Notes: a model not told the origin generated them from the sequence alone. DNA of 64,000 bases from Blautia sp. (GCA_023664455.1 JAMPFM010000002.1:1-64000); one strand, 5' to 3'; shown: positions 35,602 to 44,054, counted from the stretch's first letter. Program-made: numbers and translations.

Positions 35602-36816
35602 TTACAGATTGTCCAGTGCAGAGTACATCGTTACCATCGGCGCCATAACCGAACCAATCAGTACGCCGACAATCGCCGCCAGCACGATGATAATCATCGG
35701 CTCCATCGCCGCCATCAGAGACTGTACCGCCATCTCGACTTCTTCCTCATAATAGTCCGCCAGCTTGTCCAGCATCTCTTCGGTGGATCCTGCCTCTTCA
35801 CCAATCCGTACCATATGGTATACCATCGGCGGGAACAGCTCGCAGGTTTGTAACGGCTGGGACAGGGGCACACCAATCATAATCTGCTGTACCGCATCTT
35901 TCAAGGCTTCCTTAAACCAGACGTTCGTCATCGTATCCGATACGATATCCACCGCCTCTATCAGCGGCACGCCGGAAGAAAGCAGCGTACTCAGCGTTCT
36001 CGCCATCTGCGCTGACGCCGTCTTCGTGACCAGATTCTCGATTGCCGGAATCTTTAACTGCAGCCTTCCGAATAAATGTTTCCCTGTATATGTACCCGCA
36101 AACACCTTGATGCCGAATGCAATGCCGGCAATAACCGGAACAATAATATACCAATATGCCTGTATAAAATCACTCATCGCCACAACCGCCAGCGTAATCC
36201 CCGGCAGCTCCGCCCCCAACTGGTCGAACATGTCCGTATAGGACGGAATAACGACAACGAGCATGACGACAACTACGATAACCGCCACAATCGCTACCAC
36301 AATCGGGTAAATCATTGCCTTCTTAACAAGAGCCTGTGTCTTGGCGGAACGTTCAAACTGCACCGCCATACGCTCCATCGACACTTCCAGACTACCGGAA
36401 GCCTCGCCCGCTTTTGCCATCTGTATCAAAAGCTCCGGGAACACTGCCGGATGCTTCGCAAGGGAATCCGCAAAGGTCTCACCTTTTTCCACATCTGCTT
36501 TTACAGCAAATAGCGCTTTCTGTAACTTCTTATTTTCCGTAGAATCTGCAAGCATCTGTAAAGCCTGGATAATCGTAACGCCCGCACGGGTAATGCTGGC
36601 AAACTGCCTACAGAACACACTCAAATCGCGGGGTGTCGGCTTCCCGCCAAAATCAAACTCGATATTCTTCGTTAAAGCAGTCTGTTCCTTCACTTCCAGA
36701 ACAATCAGGCCTGAGTTCTTTAATTCCCGCGTTACCTGCTCCATACTGTCGGCAGTTTTGGAACCCTTAACTTCCTTCCCGCTTTTATCAATGGCTACAT
36801 AGCCCCAATCCGCCAT
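35602..36816 (-). CDS. pilC: Type IV pilus inner-membrane platform protein PilC
   Basis: PilC/GspF proteins form the membrane platform on which PilB and PilT act. Two GspF domains are seen: the first with FCRQFASITRAGVTIIQALQ and LLIQMAKAGEASGSLEVSME, the second with ARTLSTLLSSGVPLIEAVDI and YHMVRIGEEAGSTEEMLDKL. Three membrane segments (about 155-185, 205-230, 375-400). ATG at 36816 with GGAGG upstream gives 404 residues, normal for the family. First gene of the pilus operon, with a promoter at 37081-37109 and a leader of about 260 nt. Confidence 0.94.
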   Translation of the reverse strand: MADWGYVAIDKSGKEVKGSKTADSMEQVTRELKNSGLIVLEVKEQTALTKNIEFDFGGKPTPRDLSVFCRQFASITRAGVTIIQALQMLADSTENKKLQKALFAVKADVEKGETFADSLAKHPAVFPELLIQMAKAGEASGSLEVSMERMAVQFERSAKTQALVKKAMIYPIVVAIVAVIVVVVMLVVVIPSYTDMFDQLGAELPGITLAVVAMSDFIQAYWYIIVPVIAGIAFGIKVFAGTYTGKHLFGRLQLKIPAIENLVTKTASAQMARTLSTLLSSGVPLIEAVDIVSDTMTNVWFKEALKDAVQQIMIGVPLSQPLQTCELFPPMVYHMVRIGEEAGSTEEMLDKLADYYEEEVEMAVQSLMAAMEPMIIIVLAAIVGVLIGSVMAPMVTMYSALDNL

Positions 36817-36845
36817 GAGCGAACCTCCATTATCTCGTATTGTAA

Positions 36846-36951
36846 AATAAGAAAATCGCTTGCGCAATTATCTACAAGAAAATCGCTTGCGCGATTATCT
36901 TGGAAAGAATGCTTTGCATTCTTCCGCGTTGTCGAGCAATTTCTTATTTTT
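36846..36951. repeat. Palindromic intergenic repeat, copy C, in the pilC leader
   Basis: Plus strand: AATAAGAAAATCGCTTGCGC + AATTATCT, a second unit ACAAGAAAATCGCTTGCGCG + ATTATCTTGG, then AAGAATGCTTTGCATTCTTC and GAGCAATTTCTTATTTTT. Sub-hairpins are AATCGC/GCGATT and GAATGC/GCATTC, and the two ends (AAATAAGAAA/TTTCTTATTT) pair, so the whole block can fold into one branched structure. It lies inside the predicted transcribed leader of pilC. Confidence 0.75.
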
Positions 36952-36991
36952 ATGAAACAAAGCATAATCGATATCTTCGTTTTATTTTGGA

Positions 36992-37020
36992 AACAAGAGA
37001 ATCGCTCTTCATGATTATCC
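36992..37020. repeat. Degenerate half-copy of the palindromic repeat
   Basis: AACAAGAGAATCGCTCTTCA + TGATTATCC resembles one half-unit of the family (ACAAGAAAATCGCTNCGCAA TTATCT) with several changes. It is also within the pilC leader. Confidence 0.45.
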
Positions 37021-37080
37021 TGCTGTATTGGAAAATTTCCTAATAATATGAAATATCATAATCATGCTTTTACTGCTATC

Positions 37081-37109
37081 ATTATACTATTTAAAAAAAT
37101 GACTTGCAA
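37081..37109 (-). promoter_or_regulatory. SigA-type promoter of the pilus operon
   Basis: Minus-strand TTGCAA (37109-37104), 17-base spacer, TATAAT (37086-37081). The start would be near 37074, giving a roughly 260-nt leader before pilC that holds the palindromic repeats. I see no c-di-GMP riboswitch (GEMM-I or GEMM-II) motif in that leader. Confidence 0.75.
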
Positions 37110-37204
37110 GTTTTTTAGGGGCAATTTTTTCGTTATTTTCAACAAAAAATATTCATTTCTTTTGTGCATTTAGGCAAAATGCATATGTCCCAATAGCGGA
37201 ATTA

Positions 37205-37249
37205 GGGGATTTTTCGGGGGTTTGGGGCAAATCGGGGTAAGGTTTGGGG
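37205..37249 (+). other. G-quadruplex motif upstream of the pilus operon promoter
   Basis: Five runs of at least four guanines occur on the plus strand at 37205-37208, 37216-37220, 37224-37227, 37234-37237 and 37246-37249, with loops of 7, 3, 6 and 8 bases. This fits a G4-tract intramolecular quadruplex. It lies about 100 bp upstream of the pilC promoter and 55 bp beyond the end of the broken Rpn gene. Confidence 0.65.
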
Positions 37250-37303
37250 CGAACCGCCTGGCGGGGATTGGATATCGGGATTGCGGCCAGCCCCTGATAT
37301 GGA

Positions 37304-38314
37304 TTAAGACATGTCTTTGGCGGATGGCCAGTCTGGTATCCGCTCTTTGGCACGCCCATACTCTTCCACCGTGACGCCAATCAGTTCACAGGCGCGTGGC
37401 AGGTCTATCTGTAGGTTTTTCATGAGTTCTTCGACGCTTTTGATGAGACGCTGGGCGTCGCCGGATTGTTGTCCTTGTTCTTGTCCTTGTTTGCGTCCTT
37501 CTTCTATCCCTTGCTTGCGCCCCTCTTCTCGTCCTTGCTCGCGGCCGGCTTCCTTCATAGACCTCTCGTATTTTTTTGCATCAAACTCTTCCAACAACAT
37601 TCCAACTACCTCCGCACGGTATTTCCTAAGGAACTCTTCTAATATCCCGTTCTCTATGCAGTAATCGATGGCCTGGTTCAGGGCGTCCTTCATCTTTCCG
37701 CCTTTTGCCGCATAGGCTCTGGATATTTCCACAAACTGGGCGTATTCATCCAGAACCCGGCATTTCTGCATCAGTTCGGCATTGTGCCCATAATTGATGT
37801 TCAGCATCCTGACTTTCAGCTCTACATCCGCTTCCTGCCCCTTGTTTTCAAACGCTTCTGACAGTCTAAGCACTTGTTCCTCCGGCATCTCTTTCTCACC
37901 GTTATAGAAAACAATGCATTGCGGCGTCGGCAGGGATATCCTTTTTTCGCCGTATAAGCTCTCTTCTGCCTCTTCGATGACTTTCTGGTACTCCTGCGCC
38001 AGATAGATTAAAAAGCGGACCGGCATATTCGGATTGTAGGTGCTTTGATGCTCATACAGGTTTAAAACCCCTTACACGACAAAGGCGAGGTCATTTTTCA
38101 TGACGATATAGACTGCGCTCTCTATCGTCACAACCTGTAACTGCGATGTATCCGCATAATTTGTCCCATTCAGGGCATTGTAGAGCTGCAAAAGCGCCTT
38201 CCGGTCTTTCTCAAACAGAAACCGAAACAATCTGTCTTTAACCTTTCTGTGGACATTTTTCCGGCTATACTGCATTATTTTTTCCATAAAAAAATTCTTT
38301 CGTTTCTTTTTCAT
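37304..38314 (-). pseudogene. Rpn/PD-(D/E)XK transposase-nuclease-like gene with an in-frame stop
   Basis: Two open frames, 38314-38072 (80 residues) and 38026-37304, are in the same phase and join into a 336-codon gene interrupted by one TAA at 38074-38072. The joined product reads KNDLAFVV-stop-GVLNLYEHQSTYNPNMPVRF, a conserved segment of Rpn-family recombination-promoting nucleases with the Asp and EHQ motif positions. The C-terminus has Gly/Arg/Glu/Gln repeats (GREQGREEGRKQGIEEG) typical of the family. A ribosome site AAAGGAG and a consensus promoter (38484-38512) remain, which suggests recent inactivation. Family members are often abundant in Lachnospiraceae and are thought to be mobile or to stimulate recombination. 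Confidence 0.8.
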
Positions 38315-38483
38315 AAGCTGTACTCCTTTGATAGTAGCAGGAGAACAACTGCATCTGGACCAGACCTTTTCCAGTCATTTCCTGCCGTATTTATAAATCT
38401 TGTAATAAATGGGTATCTGAAAGCTCCGGCAGAAACTGCCTGAATGTGCGAAACGCACGATGTTTTGAACTTTTGATAGGTTT

Positions 38484-38512
38484 ATTGTATATGAATATGA
38501 ATAGTTTGTCAA
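38484..38512 (-). promoter_or_regulatory. Consensus SigA promoter of the broken Rpn gene
   Basis: Minus-strand TTGACA (38512-38507), 17-base spacer, TACAAT (38489-38484). The -35 lies inside a dyad (AATAGTT-TGTC-AACTATT). The rest of 38315-38585 is AT-rich with no gene visible. Confidence 0.7.
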
Positions 38513-38585
38513 CTATTTTTAAACTGTATTTTGTTTCTTATTGTTTTTTCATTCTTTTTTCATTCTTCCCACAAGATATTTCCCA

Positions 38586-39833
38586 CTATCCTCTCACAAA
38601 ATACGACCCTCCAATCTGTTTCGCCAGCCCGCATAGACTCAATTTGACAAGCTGATTCATCAGCTCCGGCAGTGTCATTTCCCGCTGGAATTTAGATAAC
38701 ATGTGTTCTTTTATCCTTTCCACAGACTGCGGCGTATCCTCCAGACTTTGCAGTATTTCTCTTTGAATCTCTGGCAAAAACTGTCCTTGCGCTTCTTTCT
38801 GCCTCTGTTTTTCTAACGGTCGCCCAAATGATGATTGCCTAATCTGTTGCGATATCTGGGGTGATTGTCCAATCTGCTGCGGTATTATCGGCGACTGTCC
38901 CGACTGCGGACGCCCGGCAAGCGCATAAAGAATATCCTGCGGCGTAAGCGCTGCGCCCGCCCCTTGCTGCATTAGCCGGTTGCAGCCTTCACTCAGTGCA
39001 TCTGTTACCCTGCCCGGCAGCGCATAAATCTCCTTTCCCTGCTCCAATGCCATATCCACCGTAATCAGAGTGCCGCTTCTATGCTTGGCTTCCACCACGA
39101 GCACGATATCCGCAAATCCGCTGATGATGCGGTTTCTCGGCGGAAAAAGGGTATTTTTCGGTTCTGTTGCGGGGGGATATTCCGAGCAAATGCCGCCCTG
39201 TGTGCAAAGCATATCATATAACTCCCTGTTTTCTTTAGGATAACAAATATCTACCCCACAGCCCATTACTCCCAGGGAATAGCCGCCTGCGGCAAGGGCT
39301 GCTTTCTGTCCGATGCCATCGATGCCTCTTGCCATGCCGCTGATAATCTGGACGCCCGCCATCGCCAACTCTCTGCCGAAGGTCTGCGCCATCCGTCTTC
39401 CATATTCCGAGCAGCTCCGTGCGCCTATCATCGCCACTGCACCCTGTTTTTCATCCGGCAGTTTCCCGCGGTAGTAGAGTCCGTAGGGCGCATTGGGAAT
39501 TTCCAGAAGCCTCGCCGGATAATCCCGGTGTCCAAGGCAGGTAAAGCGTATCTGTTTTTCCCTCATCCGCTGGTAATTTTCTTCTACATTCCACTTTTGT
39601 CTGGTCTGTAGGATCCTTTCTTTCAATTTCTGATTCCGTCCTTCCCTGCATAGAAGTGCGTCCAACTCCTTTTCCGACAGCCGGTAAATGACGTCCGGCG
39701 TTCCTAGCCGGGCAAGCAGCGACTGCATGGTGATATTCCCCACGCCCGGAACATTGTAGAGCCAATGGACATAGGGCAGCATATCTTCTTCTATCGGAAT
39801 GATCTGGTTTCTTCTGTTCATTATAATAACCAT
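38586..39833 (-). CDS. dprA: DNA processing protein DprA
   Basis: DprA protects incoming single-stranded DNA during natural transformation and loads RecA. The Rossmann-like core is clear: AMIGARSCSEYGRRMA, IISGMARGIDGIGQKAALAA, LGVMGCGVDICYPKEN and VVEAKHRSGTLITVDMALEQ. An N-terminal SAM/HhH-like region (VPGVGNITMQSLLARLG) and a C-terminal winged helix (about 355-415) flank it. Between them is a Gln/Pro/Ser-rich linker with QSPIIPQQIGQSPQ-type repeats. The ATG at 39833 is very near its ribosome site and the ATG at 39821 is farther away, so the start is uncertain by four residues. In an operon after comM. Confidence 0.93.
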   Translation of the reverse strand: MVIIMNRRNQIIPIEEDMLPYVHWLYNVPGVGNITMQSLLARLGTPDVIYRLSEKELDALLCREGRNQKLKERILQTRQKWNVEENYQRMREKQIRFTCLGHRDYPARLLEIPNAPYGLYYRGKLPDEKQGAVAMIGARSCSEYGRRMAQTFGRELAMAGVQIISGMARGIDGIGQKAALAAGGYSLGVMGCGVDICYPKENRELYDMLCTQGGICSEYPPATEPKNTLFPPRNRIISGFADIVLVVEAKHRSGTLITVDMALEQGKEIYALPGRVTDALSEGCNRLMQQGAGAALTPQDILYALAGRPQSGQSPIIPQQIGQSPQISQQIRQSSFGRPLEKQRQKEAQGQFLPEIQREILQSLEDTPQSVERIKEHMLSKFQREMTLPELMNQLVKLSLCGLAKQIGGSYFVRG

Positions 39834-39920
39834 GCTCCTTTCTCAGTCTGCGGACTTATGTGTCCGGGACATCTGTGACTTCCGGCAAATATACGCCTGC
39901 ACGTCTGGACACGCGGCAGG

Positions 39921-41468
39921 CTATTTCCAATATTTATGGTCCGTCACCCGATAGCAGAGGGCTTCCGTCAGGTGTGTTTCCTCAATCCGCTCCGCGCCCG
40001 CCAAATCCGCTATCGTGCGTGCCACTTTCAGAATCCGGTGGTAGCTTCTTGCCGTCAGATTCAGTTTTTGGAAAAATTGTTCCAGCATCCTCTTTTCCTG
40101 TCTTTGCAATATGCAATATCTAGAAATGTCCTGCGCCTCCATGTCTGCGTTAAACTGTAGGTTTGTCCCGGCGAAGCGTTCCTTCTGGCGTTCTCTTGCC
40201 GCTAAGACGCGAAGGCGTATATCGCTGCTGCTCTCTGCTTTGACAGCGGTCGTAAGCTCTGACACTTCCACAGCCGGCGCCTCGACACAGATATCAATCC
40301 TATCCAGGATCGGACCGGAAATCCGCTCCAGATAACGGTGTACCTCGTATGGGGAACATCTGCATCTGTGCATATCGGGGTAATGACCGCAGGGGCAGGG
40401 ATTCATGGCGCCAACCAGCATGAAATCCGCCGGATAAACGTAATTTCCACTGCTTCTGGCAAGCCGCACCTGTTTATCTTCCAGCGGCTGTCTTAGAATA
40501 TCGATGGTTTCTCTTTTAAACTCCGGCAGCTCGTCCAAAAACAACACGCCTCTATGGGCAAGCGTAACCATGCCCGGCGCAGGCACTCTGCCGCCGCCAG
40601 CCAGCGCCTGTTTCGTAATCGTATGATGGGGCGCGATAAAAGGACGCTCCGTCATCAGAACGCCGCCTTTCGGAAGGGCGCCCGATACACTATAAATAGA
40701 AGATACTTCCATGCTCTCTTCTAAAGACAGGGGCGGTAAAATCGTAGGAATCCGCTTGGCAATCATGGTTTTGCCGGCGCCAGGCGGCCCGATAATTAAA
40801 AGATGGTGAAAGCCCGCCGCCGCGATTTCCGCCGCTCTTTTGACTGCTGCCTGTCCACTGACGTCTGCAAAATCCAGCTTTGACTCTTTCTGAGTTGCTT
40901 CCAACATCGTCCCCACATCAATTTTCAGCGGCGCAATGACGGTATTTCTTTTTTCCGGCGTCTCACGCAAAAAGGTCAGCGCCTCCTGGATATCCGAAAC
41001 GCCCATGATTTCCATTTCCTGTACGACGGCGCCTTCCCTGGCATTCTCTTTGGGAAGGATACAACATCTTATTCCCTGCTTCTTCGCCTCGCTGACAATC
41101 GGCAGGATGCCTTTTAAAGGTTTGATTTCCCCATTTAAGCCCAGCTCGCCTATGATAATCGTATCCTCTACGCTTTCCTTCGGAAAATAACCCAGGGATT
41201 CCAGAATGCCAAGAGCCACAGGCAAATCAAACATGGAACCTTCCTTGCGCAAATCCGCCGGCGACAGGCTGACGTTAATACACATCGGCGGCAGTGAAAT
41301 CCCCGCATTCTTCAAGGCAACCTTGACCCGCTCCCTGGCTTCTTTCACCTCGGAGCCAAGAAGCCCCACCATCTGGAAACAGGGCAGCCCCTTAGACACA
41401 TCCACCTCCACATGAATCAGATAGCTCCTGATTCCGTGAACCGTGCCAGATAAAATAGAACTAAACAA
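39921..41468 (-). CDS. comM: YifB/ComM-family Mg-chelatase-like AAA+ ATPase
   Basis: ComM is a hexameric helicase that extends branch migration during natural transformation in Gram-negative bacteria; Firmicutes homologues usually neighbour dprA. The N-terminal Lon-like domain (VEVDVSKGLPCFQMVGLLGS, EARERVKVALKNAG, INVSLSPADLRKEGS) is followed by the AAA+ domain with Walker A GPPGAGKT near 226-233 and Walker B (GVLFLDELPEF), then the C-terminal helical domain. The start is TTG at 41468 after GGAGGAGG. Length 515 is normal. The promoter is at 41604-41632. Confidence 0.94.
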   Translation of the reverse strand: MFSSILSGTVHGIRSYLIHVEVDVSKGLPCFQMVGLLGSEVKEARERVKVALKNAGISLPPMCINVSLSPADLRKEGSMFDLPVALGILESLGYFPKESVEDTIIIGELGLNGEIKPLKGILPIVSEAKKQGIRCCILPKENAREGAVVQEMEIMGVSDIQEALTFLRETPEKRNTVIAPLKIDVGTMLEATQKESKLDFADVSGQAAVKRAAEIAAAGFHHLLIIGPPGAGKTMIAKRIPTILPPLSLEESMEVSSIYSVSGALPKGGVLMTERPFIAPHHTITKQALAGGGRVPAPGMVTLAHRGVLFLDELPEFKRETIDILRQPLEDKQVRLARSSGNYVYPADFMLVGAMNPCPCGHYPDMHRCRCSPYEVHRYLERISGPILDRIDICVEAPAVEVSELTTAVKAESSSDIRLRVLAARERQKERFAGTNLQFNADMEAQDISRYCILQRQEKRMLEQFFQKLNLTARSYHRILKVARTIADLAGAERIEETHLTEALCYRVTDHKYWK

Positions 41469-41603
41469 ATATTCCTCCTCCTTTTCCTTTCACATACACA
41501 TTAATATCACATGTTATTAAATCATCATTGAATACTTCGGCGATACGCCGGGACTCGGACACCAATATATCGGTCATCCGATTATATTAAAAAGAATGTA
41601 TTT

Positions 41604-41632
41604 ATCATATCGGAATATCTACTAACTGTCAA
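41604..41632 (-). promoter_or_regulatory. SigA-type promoter of comM-dprA
   Basis: Minus-strand TTGACA (41632-41627), 17-base spacer, TATGAT (41609-41604). The leader, about 130 nt, contains small hairpins (TCGG-ATGA-CCGA and GGCG-TAT-CGCC) but no family I recognise. Confidence 0.75.
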
Positions 41633-41653
41633 GATGGAAATTACGTCTGGCAT

Positions 41654-41799
41654 GGGCGGAGCAGATAATAATCCTGCGAAGGCCCTTGAAAAACGCCGGC
41701 ACTTAGTGAAAAAGACGCAAAGCGGCTTTTGAACTTAGTACCGCTGCGTTTTTCACGGAGCGAGAGCGCGCCTTTGCGGGATTATTATCTGCTCCGCCC
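41654..41799. repeat. Long nested inverted repeat downstream of pilT
   Basis: Outer arms GGGCGGAGCAGATAATAATC.. (41654-41682) and ..GATTATTATCTGCTCCGCCC (41771-41799) pair over 29 positions with two non-Watson-Crick pairs. Both of these are G.U on the plus-strand RNA but A.C on the other strand. Inside are inner arms GTGAAAAAGACGCAAAGCGG (41706-41725) and CCGCTGCGTTTTTCAC (41741-41756). A run of C's (CCCCCCCCCC) follows the right arm. The 344-bp gap 41469-41812 is otherwise occupied only by the comM promoter and leader. Confidence 0.75.
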
Positions 41800-41812
41800 C
41801 CCCCCCAGAACT

Positions 41813-42868
41813 TTACATCACCTTATTCTGCATCCCATCCGGATCAACCGCAAACTGGACTGCCATCTCATTCGTAATCTTCCCTTCATAATAAAGCTGG
41901 GTCAGACTTTCATCCATCGTAATCATCCCCATCTTACGGTTGGTCTGCATAACGGATACAAGCTGATGGGATTTTCCTTCCCGAATCAGGTTGCGAACCG
42001 CATGGTTGGCGTGCATGACTTCAAACGCCGCCACACGCCCTTTCCCATCCTGGGTCGGGACAAGCTGCTGGGATATAACCGCCTCTAAAACGTTAGCAAA
42101 CTGTACACGAATCTGCTGCTGCTGATGGGGCGGGAAAACGTCGATAACACGGTCTACCGTACTTGCTGCGCCGATGGTATGCAGGGTGGATAAAACAAGA
42201 TGCCCTGTTTCCGCCGCGGTAATGGCAACGCTGATGGTTTCAAAATCACGCATCTCGCCGACTAAAATAACATCGGGGTCTTCACGCAGCGCGGCACGCA
42301 GCGCATTGGCGTAGCTCTGGGAATCCAGACCGATTTCACGCTGATTCACCATCGCTGCTTTATGCTGGTGAAGGTACTCGATAGGGTCTTCCAGCGTAAT
42401 GACATGGGCGTCCCTGTTATTATTAATCTTATCAATAATCGCAGCAAGCGTAGTGGATTTACCGCTTCCTGTGGGTCCCGTGACAAGAATGAGACCTCTT
42501 TTTCTTTCATAGAGATTGATAACGGATTCTGGAACTCCCAGAACTTCAGGAGAAGGCACTACGGTACTTACAAGACGCAGCGCCAACGCCACAGAGCCTC
42601 TTTGTTTATAGGCATTCACACGGTAACGCCCCAGCTCTGGAATCGAAAAGGACATATCATACTCGCCCCGCTCTTCAAACCGTGCACGCTGTGCTTCCGT
42701 CATGATTTCAAGCAGTACTTCCAAAGTATCCGCGCCGAGCATTTTAGGATAATCCATCGTAATCAGTTTCCCATTTACACGCATCTTGGGCGGTATCCCG
42801 ACCGTAATATGTACATCTGATGCGCCGGCGGCGTGTGCAGTTCTCATAATCTCTTCTATCGTTGGCAT
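41813..42868 (-). CDS. pilT: Type IV pilus retraction ATPase PilT
   Basis: PilT drives pilus depolymerisation, and with it twitching, retraction and DNA uptake. N-terminal PAS-like domain (AHAAGASDVHITVGIPPKMR), Walker A GPTGSGKST near 129-137, Asp box (ITLEDPIEYLHQHK), Walker B (REDPDVILVGEMRDFETIS) and His box (GHLVLSTLHTIGA). No tetracysteine motif, which separates it from PilB. 351 residues. It lies far from the other pilus genes in an apparent sigK-(HD-GYP)-pilT operon. Confidence 0.95.
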   Translation of the reverse strand: MPTIEEIMRTAHAAGASDVHITVGIPPKMRVNGKLITMDYPKMLGADTLEVLLEIMTEAQRARFEERGEYDMSFSIPELGRYRVNAYKQRGSVALALRLVSTVVPSPEVLGVPESVINLYERKRGLILVTGPTGSGKSTTLAAIIDKINNNRDAHVITLEDPIEYLHQHKAAMVNQREIGLDSQSYANALRAALREDPDVILVGEMRDFETISVAITAAETGHLVLSTLHTIGAASTVDRVIDVFPPHQQQQIRVQFANVLEAVISQQLVPTQDGKGRVAAFEVMHANHAVRNLIREGKSHQLVSVMQTNRKMGMITMDESLTQLYYEGKITNEMAVQFAVDPDGMQNKVM

Positions 42869-42896
42869 CTTTATAATCCTTCTTTCTTAGTATTTC

Positions 42897-44054
42897 CTAA
42901 ACCATTCCGGGGGTATATTCCTCCTCCGCCGTATCGCCGACATAGACGGGTTCTTCCGCTTCCACTCCCTGCTTTTTCAATAAATCCATGTTCATGACAT
43001 AGCGGTTATCCATCGTTTTCATAACATCTGCTATTTCTAAATGACCATTATAGGCGGGATGGCTTAAATCAATCAATCTGTTATCGCCGAAAGTCAGAAT
43101 CAGCGGCTCTAGGATATTCGCCGAATTTTCCACCAGAACCAGTGCCTTTTCCCCATTGTTTAGTTCCACACTGACGCCGGGGAATAGGATATTGACGGAC
43201 TTACAGAAAGCATCTACGACTTTCTTATCAAAAAATTTCGGGTTATCCAGTAAAAATTTGAGCGCCGCAACCTCGGACGCCGGCTCTTTATCAACCTGCA
43301 TGGCTGTCATCGTGTCAAAAATTTCCGCAACTGCCAGCACTTTGGCTCCCATCAGTAATTTCCGGCTATCCGGCTCCCTGTATTTCTCCAGATTATCCAG
43401 ATGCCCCTGCGCCTGCATACAGATACGCCGGATATTGGGGGACGCGGCAAAGACTTGTTCCAAAAGCCCAAAACCTGCGACTTCCGCGCTCTTGATTCTC
43501 GCCCTGTCCTCTTTCGACCATTCTTCTTTCATCAGGATTTCTTTGGGCGCCGAGAGTTTCCCGATATCATGCACCACCGCCGCTGTAACGGTTTCTAACT
43601 GTTCCGCCGGGGACAGATTCAGTGTGCGCGTTATCATGGCACACAAAATCGCAACATTTAACGAGTGTTTATAAAAATAATCTTCCTTGCTTCTCAGATT
43701 CTGCATGAAATTAATTTTCTTATCCAGCCGCCCGTAACTCTTGATAATATTAGATACAATAACAGGTGTTTTTGGAGCTTTCGACGTACGCAGAATCGTA
43801 TTTAATTCCTCTTGGATGGAAAAAACGCATATCGTCTGAAAACGCTCAAATTCAATATCGTCCTGCGTCATCGGCGGGACGGGCTCGGCGGGTTCCAGCA
43901 CAAAAATACCAATCAGCCCAAAATTCTTGATACTGACTATGCCCTGACTGGTAAGTCTGGAATTTCTCTCATACAATAGGACGCCGTTCTTATTATAAAT
44001 AGGACGCGCCAGCCGCATACCTGCCTTTAAATCGTCTCTTTTGACAAAAATCAT
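42897..44054 (-). CDS. HD-GYP-like protein with degenerate metal-binding and GYP motifs
   Basis: A 385-residue protein with an N-terminal domain of about 120 residues (FVKRDDLKAGMRLARPIYNK is common in HD-GYP proteins) and an HD domain. The first motifs are intact: HSLNVAILCAMI and VVHDIGKLSAPKEIL. Later ones are not: the usual K-x-H-P is KSAEVAG, the HHExxDGxGYP block is QAQGHLDNLEKYREP, and the later Asp is in AVAEIFDTM. It probably cannot hydrolyse c-di-GMP normally and may be a sensor or scaffold. The gene lies 28 bp upstream of pilT and 40 bp downstream of sigK, so all three are likely co-transcribed. Confidence 0.75.
   Translation of the reverse strand: MIFVKRDDLKAGMRLARPIYNKNGVLLYERNSRLTSQGIVSIKNFGLIGIFVLEPAEPVPPMTQDDIEFERFQTICVFSIQEELNTILRTSKAPKTPVIVSNIIKSYGRLDKKINFMQNLRSKEDYFYKHSLNVAILCAMITRTLNLSPAEQLETVTAAVVHDIGKLSAPKEILMKEEWSKEDRARIKSAEVAGFGLLEQVFAASPNIRRICMQAQGHLDNLEKYREPDSRKLLMGAKVLAVAEIFDTMTAMQVDKEPASEVAALKFLLDNPKFFDKKVVDAFCKSVNILFPGVSVELNNGEKALVLVENSANILEPLILTFGDNRLIDLSHPAYNGHLEIADVMKTMDNRYVMNMDLLKKQGVEAEEPVYVGDTAEEEYTPGMV

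Noticed and set aside
36817..37074. c-di-GMP riboswitch before the pilus operon
   Set aside because: I looked for GEMM-I and GEMM-II core sequences and did not find them; the leader holds palindromic repeats instead. A covariance search would be decisive.
37153..37380. 75-residue minus-strand frame across the C-rich (G-quadruplex complement) region
   Set aside because: Low-complexity Pro/Lys content from C-runs and overlap with the end of the Rpn gene in another frame; no ribosome site.
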